Origin: Deltaproteobacteria bacterium
GTDB lineage: Bacteria > Desulfobacterota > Desulfobacteria > Desulfobacterales > UBA5852
Direction of reading: 5' to 3'
DNA length: 36,360 nucleotides
NCBI GenBank assembly: GCA_020444045.1
Contig: JAHLLS010000060.1
Span: forward strand, 1-36,360
Shown in pieces: positions 16,004-24,586 of this stretch; the stretch's first letter is position 1; the number at the start of each line of letters is the position of its first letter. The notes under the pieces are model-generated. The model did no database searches. It was not told where the DNA came from and saw only the letters and a program-made list of their open reading frames with translations. A program made the position numbers and the translations under genes.

Positions 16004-17266
16004 TTAGTTATTATTGTAAATTTTCTGTATAATTTCTTGAAGCATCAGCTCAATTTCGAAATAGATTTGCAACTGTGCTTTTTGCCAATCAGATTGATTT
16101 ATTGGTAAAGGCTTCGCAATTAGCGAGACATAGGCATCTTTAATTTTTTCTCTTTTCTTTTTAATATCTCCTGCCGACCCATGATCAATGTCATGCCGTG
16201 CGACTAGCCTCAAATGTTTTACTTTCCATAGTGGTTCAAGAAGAGATTGGTCTAGTATGGGAAGTAACCTTTTGGCAGAGCCAGAACCTTCATATAAGAG
16301 AAAGAAAAGCTGATCGACCAAAAAATGAAATTCACTTTCAGAACGAGCGATTAAGGAAGGGATAGTTGCACAAGCTCTCATGGTACAAGAAGTTGGCTTG
16401 AAAACACGATCTTGACTATTATTTTCGCAAATTGAATTAATTTTGAAGATTAGTTCTGTTATGGCATACCCTAAACACGATATTTGTGCTGGGATTGAAT
16501 TGTTAAAGCTTGTTTCAACCTCTCCGCTGTAACGGTTAGAGTAAACAAACCCTAAATGTTGATTTACATGTCCATATAGCCCACTTTGAATAATTGTATC
16601 GCTGCGGACTTCTTCGCTTTGATATCCTTCTTCATCCTCAAGTGCTACCCCAATATCTAACGAGGCATTAATTAACTCAAACAACCCACCTGATAATTCA
16701 GTGACTTGCATTCTCCGGTCTGCAATAATTTGATTGTCATGACGGATTAATTTGAATTGCTTGTCTATAAATTTTTGATATTCCGCCACTGAAGATAATG
16801 TGTAGTCTGAAAATAATTTATCTGGTTGGAACATCCTAGATGTTGTCTCTGCAGCGGCGAGAACTGATTCAATTCTTGTGGATGGGAGTTCAAATAAACT
16901 TCTAGTTTTCGCAAATTGATCTTGCAGTCGATAAAGATTTTCTTGAGCCGCAAGAATTGAATCATACAGAGAAGATTTTTTGAGGAGTTCTATCTCTTTT
17001 GTTATTCCACCAATATTGCCTAGGCTATTTTGAATTTGCTGTTGCACCGTCAGATATTCATTTGAGAAGCCAGCAATTGAAAGGTAGTTTTTAATGCTTG
17101 CTTGTTCGAGAATACTATTTTGATATTCAAGTGCTGGAAAACGAAGACTGGCTAACATTTCTTGATGCTGCATAATTGATTTAGGAAATGGATTGAGTAA
17201 TTTTTGAAGCCTTTGCTGCTCTTCAAAAAATTTCCTAAACCAATTATTGCCAGGGGGAAAAACCAT
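16004..17266 (-). CDS. Uncharacterised protein with a C-terminal HEPN-like motif (cassette gene)
   Basis: The 420 residues are mainly helical. The N-terminal about 230 residues are rich in Q, E and S with coiled-coil character and no known motif. The C-terminal third contains LRLVARHDIDHGSAGDIKKK: RHDIDH fits the R-x4-6-H active-site pattern of HEPN RNases, followed by helices KIKDAYVSLIAKPLPINQSD and IYFEIELMLQEIIQ. HEPN domains are common as effectors in toxin-antitoxin and abortive-infection systems. The assignment rests on one motif plus helical context, so it is tentative. The gene lies between two attC-like sites next to the OLD-like nuclease cassette; the ribosome-binding site is weak. 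Confidence 0.55.
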   Translation of the reverse strand: MVFPPGNNWFRKFFEEQQRLQKLLNPFPKSIMQHQEMLASLRFPALEYQNSILEQASIKNYLSIAGFSNEYLTVQQQIQNSLGNIGGITKEIELLKKSSLYDSILAAQENLYRLQDQFAKTRSLFELPSTRIESVLAAAETTSRMFQPDKLFSDYTLSSVAEYQKFIDKQFKLIRHDNQIIADRRMQVTELSGGLFELINASLDIGVALEDEEGYQSEEVRSDTIIQSGLYGHVNQHLGFVYSNRYSGEVETSFNNSIPAQISCLGYAITELIFKINSICENNSQDRVFKPTSCTMRACATIPSLIARSESEFHFLVDQLFFLLYEGSGSAKRLLPILDQSLLEPLWKVKHLRLVARHDIDHGSAGDIKKKREKIKDAYVSLIAKPLPINQSDWQKAQLQIYFEIELMLQEIIQKIYNNN

Positions 17267-17300
17267 AATTCAATTCAATCCTATCTTGTTCGAATTTGTG

Positions 17301-17390
17301 GGTTAACGACCAGCATAACCAGACCGGCCACCGAAGTTGTCCCGTCAGGCCGCATGCGTTCTCCCGGTCTGGTTGATGCACTGGTTAACT
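17301..17390 (-). repeat. attC-like site 3
   Basis: In gene orientation the outer boxes are both GTTAAC. The L'' arm AACCAGACCGG pairs perfectly with the L' arm CCGGTCTGGTT, and an unpaired C follows CAT on the L'' side. The loop is about 37 nt. Confidence 0.78.
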
Positions 17391-17401
17391 GTTTGAATTT
17401 A

Positions 17402-19219
17402 TTATATTATTCCAAGTATTTCAGTTAATATCTCAACCAATTCAATTCGTTTTTCTTCCCCATCATCGTATTCGGAACACACTACCATTTGAGCAGCTGT
17501 CATATGTGGCCAGAACTTTTCTAAAACGTCTGCTTTTCTGGTCTTCGTTGCAGAACCAATAATTTTCTTTGCATCACATGTACCTGTATAGGTTACTTCG
17601 ATACCATATTGGTCTTTAATTATTGAAGGGTCTATGTAGTTTTCGGGCTCACGCTTTCTTGTTAAAATGCCTTTCTTGCCTAAATCTCTTACTTCTTTTA
17701 TTTTCGTAATGTTTCTTCCATTTTGAACAGGATCACCAACGTCTGAATCTAAGAGAACACACCACTCGAGACCGAGTTGATCAACTAGCTTTTTGGTTAC
17801 CCAATGTTTTAAATTGCCACACCCTCCAATAGGAATAGGGGCAATGCCTTTTTCTGCAATTGTATCAGGTATATGACCAGCTGATTTTAATTCTTCGCTA
17901 GTATGGTGGAGAAAGGTCGTATCACTATGGCCTTCGACCATTACAACAGCCTTGGCAGACGCCACCGAGCTTTCTGGCAGTACTCCAAGGCTACTTGCTG
18001 CTTCTTCAAGAACACTGTCATCTCCGCTCTTTATTTCAACGTCACCACTATCTTTTTTATTAATAAACCTAATCCCCTCCACTGGAATTAGGCCCGCAAG
18101 TGCTGGCACATGAGTAGTCAGTATTATCTGGCATTCATCCCTCAGTGAAAGATCAATGAGAGATTGCATCAGCATTATTTGATAATTTGGGTGTTGAGAT
18201 GTTTCTGGTTCTTCAATGGCATAGATAACTCGTGGTGAATTCTTGTCTTGTTTTTTCTTTTCTGCTTCCGCTCGGAAAAAATTGAGAAGAATGAGCCTCC
18301 TGACACCACTACCTCTTTTGTTTATTGGTACGCCCTCATCACCATCTAGAGTGAAATTAAATGTCCACTTTGGTTTATCTTTAAATTTTGGTTTCAACTC
18401 ATTAGCAAGATTTGGATCCATCTCTTTGATTTTTTCCAAAGTCCTATCTGCAACTTCCAATACGCTTGTCTCAATTTTTGCTTGTAATATGTCGATTTCA
18501 CTTTGGAGTACTTTTTTTGCCTGGTTAACTGCCGCCTGCATAGGATTTTTTGCTTCAGGATCAACATCACTGCTTTCTCTGTCGGCCTTGAATAAAGCAA
18601 AGGTCGGAGATAGGGCTTCGATTTTGGAATAAATACTCTTACCTTCTTTACCAAATTGACTAATGTCTATATCAGTATCTTCTTGTTTTAAATCTTCGCA
18701 AGTTTCCCAAATGGCTTTCCGCCATAAAGAACTTACTCGTTGGTCCTCAATAGACTCTTCAACTCCAAGATTTTTCCCAACTTTTTTCAGATCAGCAATT
18801 TTTAAGGAATGGAGGTTGTTGAGATTTTCAACTGTTGGGTGGAATGCTCTTAAATAAATGGAGGGGGCGGCAACCTTTGCTAGAGCTTTGTATACTTTTC
18901 TTATTTCTAGATCATTGTTTTTATTTGTTAAATATTCATTTTGAAAAGTTGTCGGTACGTCTTCATCGACAATAACTTCTTCTGGTAAACAGTCAAAAAT
19001 ACACCCAATTGTAATCAGATTATTTGTGGCTTTAACATTAAGGTCACCCGAGTCAATTTTGACTGTGTCATTATTGAAGAATATCTCTAAGGCTTCAAGT
19101 ATTGAGGATTTCCCAGAATCATTTTTCCCTGTAATACCAGTTAAAGATTGATCAAAATTGATTATGCTTTCTTCTTGATACCCACGGAAATTTTCTAAAA
19201 TTAATGATTTAAGCCGCAT
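17402..19219 (-). CDS. OLD-family ATPase with TOPRIM nuclease domain (cassette gene)
   Basis: The 605-residue protein starts as an SMC/RecF-like ATPase: LKSLILENFRGYQE, then Walker A GKNDSGKSS (31-39). ABC-signature-like RGSGVRRLILLNFF and Walker B VIYAIEEPETSQHP follow, with an H-loop TTHVP. The C-terminal TOPRIM domain has AVVMVEGHSD and VLLDSDVGDP, the acidic metal-binding residues of OLD nucleases. All key residues are present. OLD-family proteins include phage P2 Old and the Gabija nuclease GajA. No GajB helicase lies adjacent, so this is a stand-alone (class 1-like) form. An AAAGGAAA ribosome-binding site precedes the ATG. A role in phage defence is inferred from the family and the island. 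Confidence 0.9.
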   Translation of the reverse strand: MRLKSLILENFRGYQEESIINFDQSLTGITGKNDSGKSSILEALEIFFNNDTVKIDSGDLNVKATNNLITIGCIFDCLPEEVIVDEDVPTTFQNEYLTNKNNDLEIRKVYKALAKVAAPSIYLRAFHPTVENLNNLHSLKIADLKKVGKNLGVEESIEDQRVSSLWRKAIWETCEDLKQEDTDIDISQFGKEGKSIYSKIEALSPTFALFKADRESSDVDPEAKNPMQAAVNQAKKVLQSEIDILQAKIETSVLEVADRTLEKIKEMDPNLANELKPKFKDKPKWTFNFTLDGDEGVPINKRGSGVRRLILLNFFRAEAEKKKQDKNSPRVIYAIEEPETSQHPNYQIMLMQSLIDLSLRDECQIILTTHVPALAGLIPVEGIRFINKKDSGDVEIKSGDDSVLEEAASSLGVLPESSVASAKAVVMVEGHSDTTFLHHTSEELKSAGHIPDTIAEKGIAPIPIGGCGNLKHWVTKKLVDQLGLEWCVLLDSDVGDPVQNGRNITKIKEVRDLGKKGILTRKREPENYIDPSIIKDQYGIEVTYTGTCDAKKIIGSATKTRKADVLEKFWPHMTAAQMVVCSEYDDGEEKRIELVEILTEILGII

Positions 19220-19252
19220 AAATTTCCTTTAATTTGATGTGTAGGTATTTAT

Positions 19253-19343
19253 AGTTAACGTCGTGCATCACCAGTGGCGCCAATGAAGTTGCCGCGTCAG
19301 CGCCGCCGGGCTTCTCGCCATCTGGTGTATGCAATTGTTCGGC
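19253..19343 (-). repeat. attC-like site 4
   Basis: In gene orientation: 5' box GCCGAAC, L'' arm CATACACCAGATGGCG, L' arm CGCCACTGGTGATG, 3' box GTTAACT. The L'' arm pairs with L' only if two A residues six bases apart are left unpaired, the pattern that marks attC strand and orientation. Confidence 0.82.
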
Positions 19344-19375
19344 TCTTTTGCCGTTTGATTTTGTTGATAAAACGA

Positions 19376-22300
19376 TTACCTATTCTTGCCCTTATTGAGA
19401 GAACCTTTTTTCTTAAGAATGCTTAGTCGTATAGAATTAGTATTTTGATTTTTTACCTGTTTGTTTTTTGCAAGTTCCAATATTTCTAGTGCCTCATCAA
19501 ACTTCCCAATATTTCGGAGATAGACCGCTTCATCATTAAAAAAAACAGGATCAAGTGACCCTGACTTAATTTTACTTTGTCTTAAACTAGACGCGGAGGA
19601 TCCATCCCCATTTTTTTCTAATATTGATGCCCTTATCGATAGGTTGTGGTCATCTGAAATCCCAATCTTTTCACCCTCATCAAGAACGGTTAGCGCTTCA
19701 TTAAACAATCCTAAATTGGAAAGATAGATTGCTTCATCATTATACAAAGCAGCGTGTTTCACTTTTCCCCTTATTTGTTCTTGGCGCAATTTTGATGCCT
19801 TTTCTCCTTCGCCCATTTTCTCAAGTATACTTGCTCTTATGGTGACAGAGTAATTATTGGTCGCATTCAGGTTTTCGGCGAGGTCCAACACGTTAAGTGC
19901 ATCTGAATTTTTGCCATCTTCTCTAAGCCTAACCGCTTCATCATTATAGAAAATAGGGTTGAACGACCCAGCTTGGATTTGAGACATTCGGATAGCTGAA
20001 GCTTCTTTTTTTTGCCCTTTTTGATCAAGTATTTTTGCTCGAACAGATTTAGTGTATTCATTGTTAGCTCCGACACTTTCAGCTTGATCTAATATCTCAA
20101 GGGCCTTGTCAAAATCTTTTCTCTGAATAAGATATTCAGCTTCGTCTGTATAAAAGGCTGGATTCTGTGAGTTGGATGAAATTTGTTTTGTGCGGATACG
20201 AGAGGCTTCTTTCTTATTGCCTAGCTTCTCAAGGACTTTTGCTTTAATAGCATACGAGTAGTCGCTTGAAATTCCTTTCTTTTCGGCGAGGCATATTATG
20301 TCTAATGCTTCATCGTGTTTGCCTTGGGCACTAAGATACTTTGCTTCATCACTATAAAAAACACTTTCTACAGAATCAGATTTTATCATTTTATTTCGTA
20401 TAGTTGAAGCACTGTTGCCATCACCTTTTTTTTCAAAAATGCTACACCGAACAGACAAGGCGTAGTCATTTGATATCCCGAGTTGAACTGCATCATCTAA
20501 AATGTCAAAAGCTTCATCAAATCTTTTTAAGTCTCTGAGATATACTGCTTCATCAATATAGTATGCAGCGATCCTTGAGCGCGATTTTATTTGACTTTGG
20601 CGTATCTTTGAAGCGGAGTCATGTTTCCCTTTCCTTTTTAAGATATCAATATGGGTAAAATTAATATCATCGCTTACTGCTCGATTTTTCTTTGCTTGCA
20701 AGATAATGTCTAATGCGTCATCAAATTTACCTAAGGAGCATAGATATTTCGCTTCCTCACTATAAAATGCAGGTTGCCTTGAACGCCCCTTAATATAGTT
20801 TTGACTAATCTCTGAAGCCTTCGAATTTTCACCCATTTTATGTAATATGCTAACGAGTGTGAATTTTGTGTGTTCGTTGTCAATGCAAAGTGATTCCGCT
20901 TTTTCTAAAATAGATATAGCATCGGCCAATTGGCCTTTGTTCCGTAGGAATACAGCCTCGTCATTATAAATAGATGCATGTCGAATACCACCAGCTATTT
21001 TTTCTTGTCGTATTTTAGAAGCTTGTTCTTGCTGTCCCAATTTCGAAAGACATTGTGTATAAATCGCGTAATTGTGACCGTTCATTACTTGTTGCCGCAG
21101 GCGACCTTCAAGATTGTCAACGATATCAAGAAACCGTTGTGGTTCGCCCCGTGCCAGAAGGCAGCGTCCGAGATTTGCAAGATATGGAGGGAATTCGGGT
21201 CTTAAACTATAAGCTTTTTCATGATGTATTAGCGCTTTATCATTCCCTGCACCTTTTATTGCTTCAAGTGCTTCTCCAAGAAAACGATGCCCCTTATGAT
21301 AATCTGGGTCGATAGCTACTATCAAATCTAGGACATGTAGATTGTCTTTTTTTCGTCCTTCTCTATTCAAACGCGAAGATACTTTAGCAAGATGGGGAAT
21401 AATATCTGTCCTTATCCATCGGTCAGAAATTTCTTGTAAACGATAAAAGCATTTTGCTTCGGTAAGATGGTAAATTGCCTCAGAAGCAGCTTTCATTCTT
21501 GGAATACTGATACGTTTTGAATACTTAACTTTATCAAGCCAAGCATCCGCAATACATTCATTATTTATAAAAAACTCATCACTCTCGTTATCAGTCCGGT
21601 TTCTTGTCAGAAGCGAAATTAAGCGATGTAAATAATACTTCTCTTGAGTTTCATCTGGAGTCAATAAACACCGACGCACGAGATGGTCGAAGGCATTTAC
21701 ATCTTTTGCTAGCTCGTTTAATTTATCTATATGAGAGTCAGGAATCTCTTCTCGATATAAAGCGCAGAGACGTAGGACATGACGTTCAGAGCTACTAAGA
21801 ACTTTGTCGTATAAATCCTGAAAAAGATTTTCTTCAAGTTTGTCTCTTAATGAATCTTCATGGCTTTTTAGAATTGCTATCGGTGTATTACCCATTCCGT
21901 CAGCTACAGAAGCAAGAAGAAACATACCTAATGGGTGTGCTCGATTAGCTTTCTTGTCTTTATAGCTTAACCGTTGGCAAACCACCTCTGCCTCATTTTC
22001 TGTTAAATTCCATCCTTTTTGGGGGGCTTTTACAAATGGGCGCTTGAAATATTCTTTCAAGCTTTCCTGGTTTAGCCCATTTATCTTAATAGTATTGTTT
22101 AACTTGGCTGGCAGAGAATTTTCAGGAGGAATTTCACGGCATTCAAGAATAACTTTTACAGCAGGAGCATATTTTGCGATTGCCCAAAAAAAATCTAATA
22201 TGTCGATGTCGCTAAACTTATTGTTGTGAAACAGATTTTGGGCTTGTGATAGATGGATAATAACTGGAGAGGCTTTAGCAGCAAAACGGGCAAAATTTGT

Positions 22301-23080
22301 AAAATCAATTTCCCTGTTGAAAAGCCGAATCGGAGGTGTTGGATTTTCGTCACGGCATCCGAGGGCAGGGGCCACTTGGCGGTAGATTTCAGGAAATTTC
22401 ATGCCTCGATACACTGCCAGGTGAAAAATGCTAAACGTCCTGAAACCATTAGATTTTGTTACCTCACTAATAATCGAGGTCTTACCGATACCAGACATTC
22501 CATATAATGTGATAATGGCCTTGGCTGATAAGCATGAGATGATTTTGTTAATCTCAGCCTGTCGCCCGTATATTCCGCGAGATTCAGGCCCCTCGTTTTC
22601 ATTCGCAATTTGTTGCGATAAAGCACTTGCAGGTGTGCTATCTGTTATTGCTATAAATTTATCGAGAGCTTTAGAATTTAGTTCTTGAGAATATGGAATT
22701 TTTATCTTCCAATTTTTTGGGGTTAATTCAATATTCTCTGTTGTTATTCTAACCCAATAAGTCTTTCCTGTTTCTGGCAAATGCCCAACAAGTACTACTG
22801 GGTTAGAATGGTTTGTCCAGTATTTTAAGTGGACGTTTTTCCCATAAAACACCAGACCATCATCATGTTCTTTAAAATGAGTCAAACCTGTTTTGATTTG
22901 TAACTCAATTTTCTTTCCTGTGGGATCTCCTTTATCCGCTCTCTCTATGTGTGCATCAATTCCCATATCACTTATTGGCTGGTCGCGAAAAATCCACCCA
23001 AATTCGTTGAGTATAATCCCCTCTGTTGCATTGATGCCAATACGTTCAGTGGGGTTATATCTTTTATTAGTTTTTCCCAT
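19376..23080 (-). CDS. Giant DUF4365 - NTPase - TPR protein, NLR-like (cassette gene)
   Basis: The 1,234-residue protein has three parts. Residues 1-135 fit DUF4365, a PD-(D/E)xK-like nuclease fold, with D42 in MGIDAHIE and E59-x-Q61 in KKIELQIKTG. Residues about 165-450 form a STAND-type NTPase with P-loop GMSGIGKTS (194-202). The presumed Walker B strand reads VIIHLSQAQN and lacks the usual acidic residues. From about residue 704 to the end there are eight copies of a 68-residue unit (the last shorter), each a TPR pair with [YF]xxEAxYL. Nuclease-STAND-repeat proteins include the Avs phage sensors; the repeats would recognise a ligand and the nuclease would kill. That role is inferred. At 3.7 kb it is unusually long for a cassette. 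Confidence 0.85.
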   Translation of the reverse strand: MGKTNKRYNPTERIGINATEGIILNEFGWIFRDQPISDMGIDAHIERADKGDPTGKKIELQIKTGLTHFKEHDDGLVFYGKNVHLKYWTNHSNPVVLVGHLPETGKTYWVRITTENIELTPKNWKIKIPYSQELNSKALDKFIAITDSTPASALSQQIANENEGPESRGIYGRQAEINKIISCLSAKAIITLYGMSGIGKTSIISEVTKSNGFRTFSIFHLAVYRGMKFPEIYRQVAPALGCRDENPTPPIRLFNREIDFTNFARFAAKASPVIIHLSQAQNLFHNNKFSDIDILDFFWAIAKYAPAVKVILECREIPPENSLPAKLNNTIKINGLNQESLKEYFKRPFVKAPQKGWNLTENEAEVVCQRLSYKDKKANRAHPLGMFLLASVADGMGNTPIAILKSHEDSLRDKLEENLFQDLYDKVLSSSERHVLRLCALYREEIPDSHIDKLNELAKDVNAFDHLVRRCLLTPDETQEKYYLHRLISLLTRNRTDNESDEFFINNECIADAWLDKVKYSKRISIPRMKAASEAIYHLTEAKCFYRLQEISDRWIRTDIIPHLAKVSSRLNREGRKKDNLHVLDLIVAIDPDYHKGHRFLGEALEAIKGAGNDKALIHHEKAYSLRPEFPPYLANLGRCLLARGEPQRFLDIVDNLEGRLRQQVMNGHNYAIYTQCLSKLGQQEQASKIRQEKIAGGIRHASIYNDEAVFLRNKGQLADAISILEKAESLCIDNEHTKFTLVSILHKMGENSKASEISQNYIKGRSRQPAFYSEEAKYLCSLGKFDDALDIILQAKKNRAVSDDINFTHIDILKRKGKHDSASKIRQSQIKSRSRIAAYYIDEAVYLRDLKRFDEAFDILDDAVQLGISNDYALSVRCSIFEKKGDGNSASTIRNKMIKSDSVESVFYSDEAKYLSAQGKHDEALDIICLAEKKGISSDYSYAIKAKVLEKLGNKKEASRIRTKQISSNSQNPAFYTDEAEYLIQRKDFDKALEILDQAESVGANNEYTKSVRAKILDQKGQKKEASAIRMSQIQAGSFNPIFYNDEAVRLREDGKNSDALNVLDLAENLNATNNYSVTIRASILEKMGEGEKASKLRQEQIRGKVKHAALYNDEAIYLSNLGLFNEALTVLDEGEKIGISDDHNLSIRASILEKNGDGSSASSLRQSKIKSGSLDPVFFNDEAVYLRNIGKFDEALEILELAKNKQVKNQNTNSIRLSILKKKGSLNKGKNR

Positions 23081-23154
23081 TGTCAGTACAATTTATTAAA
23101 ACTAACGCCCACAGTATTTTGTTGAGTTTATTTCCTTGTCTTAATTGCTTGGCA

Positions 23155-23242
23155 GCCGAACGTTCTTCATGAGTTGCCGGCCACCATACTTGCAGATAAA
23201 CCCGGATGCGTTCTCCCGGTCAACTCAATGAAATTGTTCGGC
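23155..23242 (-). repeat. attC-like site 5
   Basis: In gene orientation: 5' box GCCGAAC and 3' box GTTCGGC are exact complements. The L'' arm CATTGAGTTGACCGG pairs with the L' arm CCGGCAACTCATG, leaving T and A unpaired six bases apart. Between it and the next start (23081-23154) a further GCGTTAG word occurs, possibly a second, degraded core. Confidence 0.85.
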
Positions 23243-23356
23243 ATTCCCTTTTACATCAGTATGTTGATATTTATTTTGGTGAAAATCAAACAAGGTATTA
23301 ATATTGTTAGGAGATTCTTTATTAAAAAATAAATGGAATCATTTAATTTGTGGTAG

Positions 23357-23929
23357 TTAGCAAACAAAAAAATCGTCACTACCTTGAAAAAATATGGCAG
23401 CAGATGCCCAAAAAGAGGCTAAAAATATTTTATCTGTAGGATTCGTCGCAAACATCGATGCATCATAAGCAAAAATTCCGCCAGCAGCTAACAAGCGGAG
23501 GGTACCAACAATTTTTTTCTTTGATTTAATATTATTTTCCCTATCCTCCTTAACAAGCTCTTTCAAATATGCTTCCTTTCTTTCCCAACATTTTATTGCA
23601 TTTTCAACAAGATCTACCATTGATACAGATTGTGAGTTGTCGATAATTAGATTCCAGTTCTTGGTTATTTGTGAGCAAATATTTCTAATTTCTTGAGAAC
23701 GATATCCTTCCTGTTGTAATTTGAAGTAAATTGTTTTTTTGAAGGCATCATTCATAACAAAGTTTCTTTTCTCTTTAGAAAGCAATCGTAACTTACTATT
23801 TATAGCGTCAAATTGTTTGTTACTCAGTTCCAATATGTTGAGAGATTTCAGAAGATCAATAGCTTCGTTAAATTCTTTCTGTCTGTCTTTGTATTCGTGA
23901 TAAAAAGCAGATATTTCTGACTTATTCAT
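23357..23929 (-). CDS. Uncharacterised protein with C-terminal hydrophobic segments, third gene of the sensor cassette
   Basis: The 190 residues start with about 140 helical, highly charged residues (KDRQKEFNEAIDLLKSLNIL, then LRLLSKEKRNFVMNDAFKKT). They end with two hydrophobic stretches (about 143-160 and 168-185, TLRLLAAGGIFAYDASMF and KIFLASFWASAAIFFQG) that could be membrane helices. No family is recognised. Its start overlaps the receiver-domain gene by 8 nt, so it is translationally coupled to a two-component-like pair and is the natural candidate for the output or effector of that signal. The coding sequence is AT-rich like its cassette neighbours. Confidence 0.6.
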   Translation of the reverse strand: MNKSEISAFYHEYKDRQKEFNEAIDLLKSLNILELSNKQFDAINSKLRLLSKEKRNFVMNDAFKKTIYFKLQQEGYRSQEIRNICSQITKNWNLIIDNSQSVSMVDLVENAIKCWERKEAYLKELVKEDRENNIKSKKKIVGTLRLLAAGGIFAYDASMFATNPTDKIFLASFWASAAIFFQGSDDFFVC

Positions 23930-24578
23930 CTATGTCTCCAATAATATTATTTGCTAATTTGATCATTCTCTGCGATCCTTCCATATATTTTTTGGAAATA
24001 TTAGCAAGCTTTTCTAACTCAAGAGCCTGGTGCTTTATCACCGGCAACTCTTTGCCAAATATTTCGAGCATGATTGTTCTAATCTCTGGGTTTTCTTTCA
24101 AAACATTAATTGTTCTTAGAATATAATTATTGAGATCATTGGTGCTTCCTTCACCAAATAAAGGATTGTCTAAGAGAAATAATTTGTTGTAAATATTTTC
24201 CATCAGATTATTTGCATATTCATGAATGTCATCAATTGGTTTTTCTGTAAAATGATCTGCACCAATCTCCTCAATGCGGCTGGAATATTCCCGATGTGCA
24301 GAGACAATATCTATAAAAGCATGAGGATTCTTTTCCCGGATCTTTTTAATCAACTGTATTCCATACGTCAAAGACCAAGGTGTTTGTATGTCAACACAAT
24401 AAACATCATATATATTGTTGTTTAAACAGTGCATTGTGCGCCTTTTTTCATGAGCGGTGTGTACTAAAAACCCCTCTTTTCGTAGTTGCCGACCAAGAGA
24501 TTTAACGGCATTTTCTTCATCGTCAAAAAAGAATACTGTTGGTCTATTCAGGCGTTGCAAAGAATGTGTAGAAAGCAT
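23922..24578 (-). CDS. Receiver-domain response regulator without a DNA-binding domain
   Basis: The 218 residues begin with a CheY-like receiver. TVFFFDDEENAVKSLGRQLR gives the acidic pocket (DDE), DVYCVDIQTP the phosphoacceptor D, an IVSAHREYS strand the S/T position, and HFTEKP the conserved K. The remaining about 90 residues are helical, with KELPVIKHQALELEKLANIS, and show no HTH or known output domain. It therefore probably acts by protein contact, for example on the downstream membrane-associated protein. An AGAGGAAA ribosome-binding site precedes the ATG; the gene lies 8 nt after the kinase stop. Confidence 0.85.
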   Translation of the reverse strand: MLSTHSLQRLNRPTVFFFDDEENAVKSLGRQLRKEGFLVHTAHEKRRTMHCLNNNIYDVYCVDIQTPWSLTYGIQLIKKIREKNPHAFIDIVSAHREYSSRIEEIGADHFTEKPIDDIHEYANNLMENIYNKLFLLDNPLFGEGSTNDLNNYILRTINVLKENPEIRTIMLEIFGKELPVIKHQALELEKLANISKKYMEGSQRMIKLANNIIGDIDE

Positions 24579-24586
24579 AATTTCCT

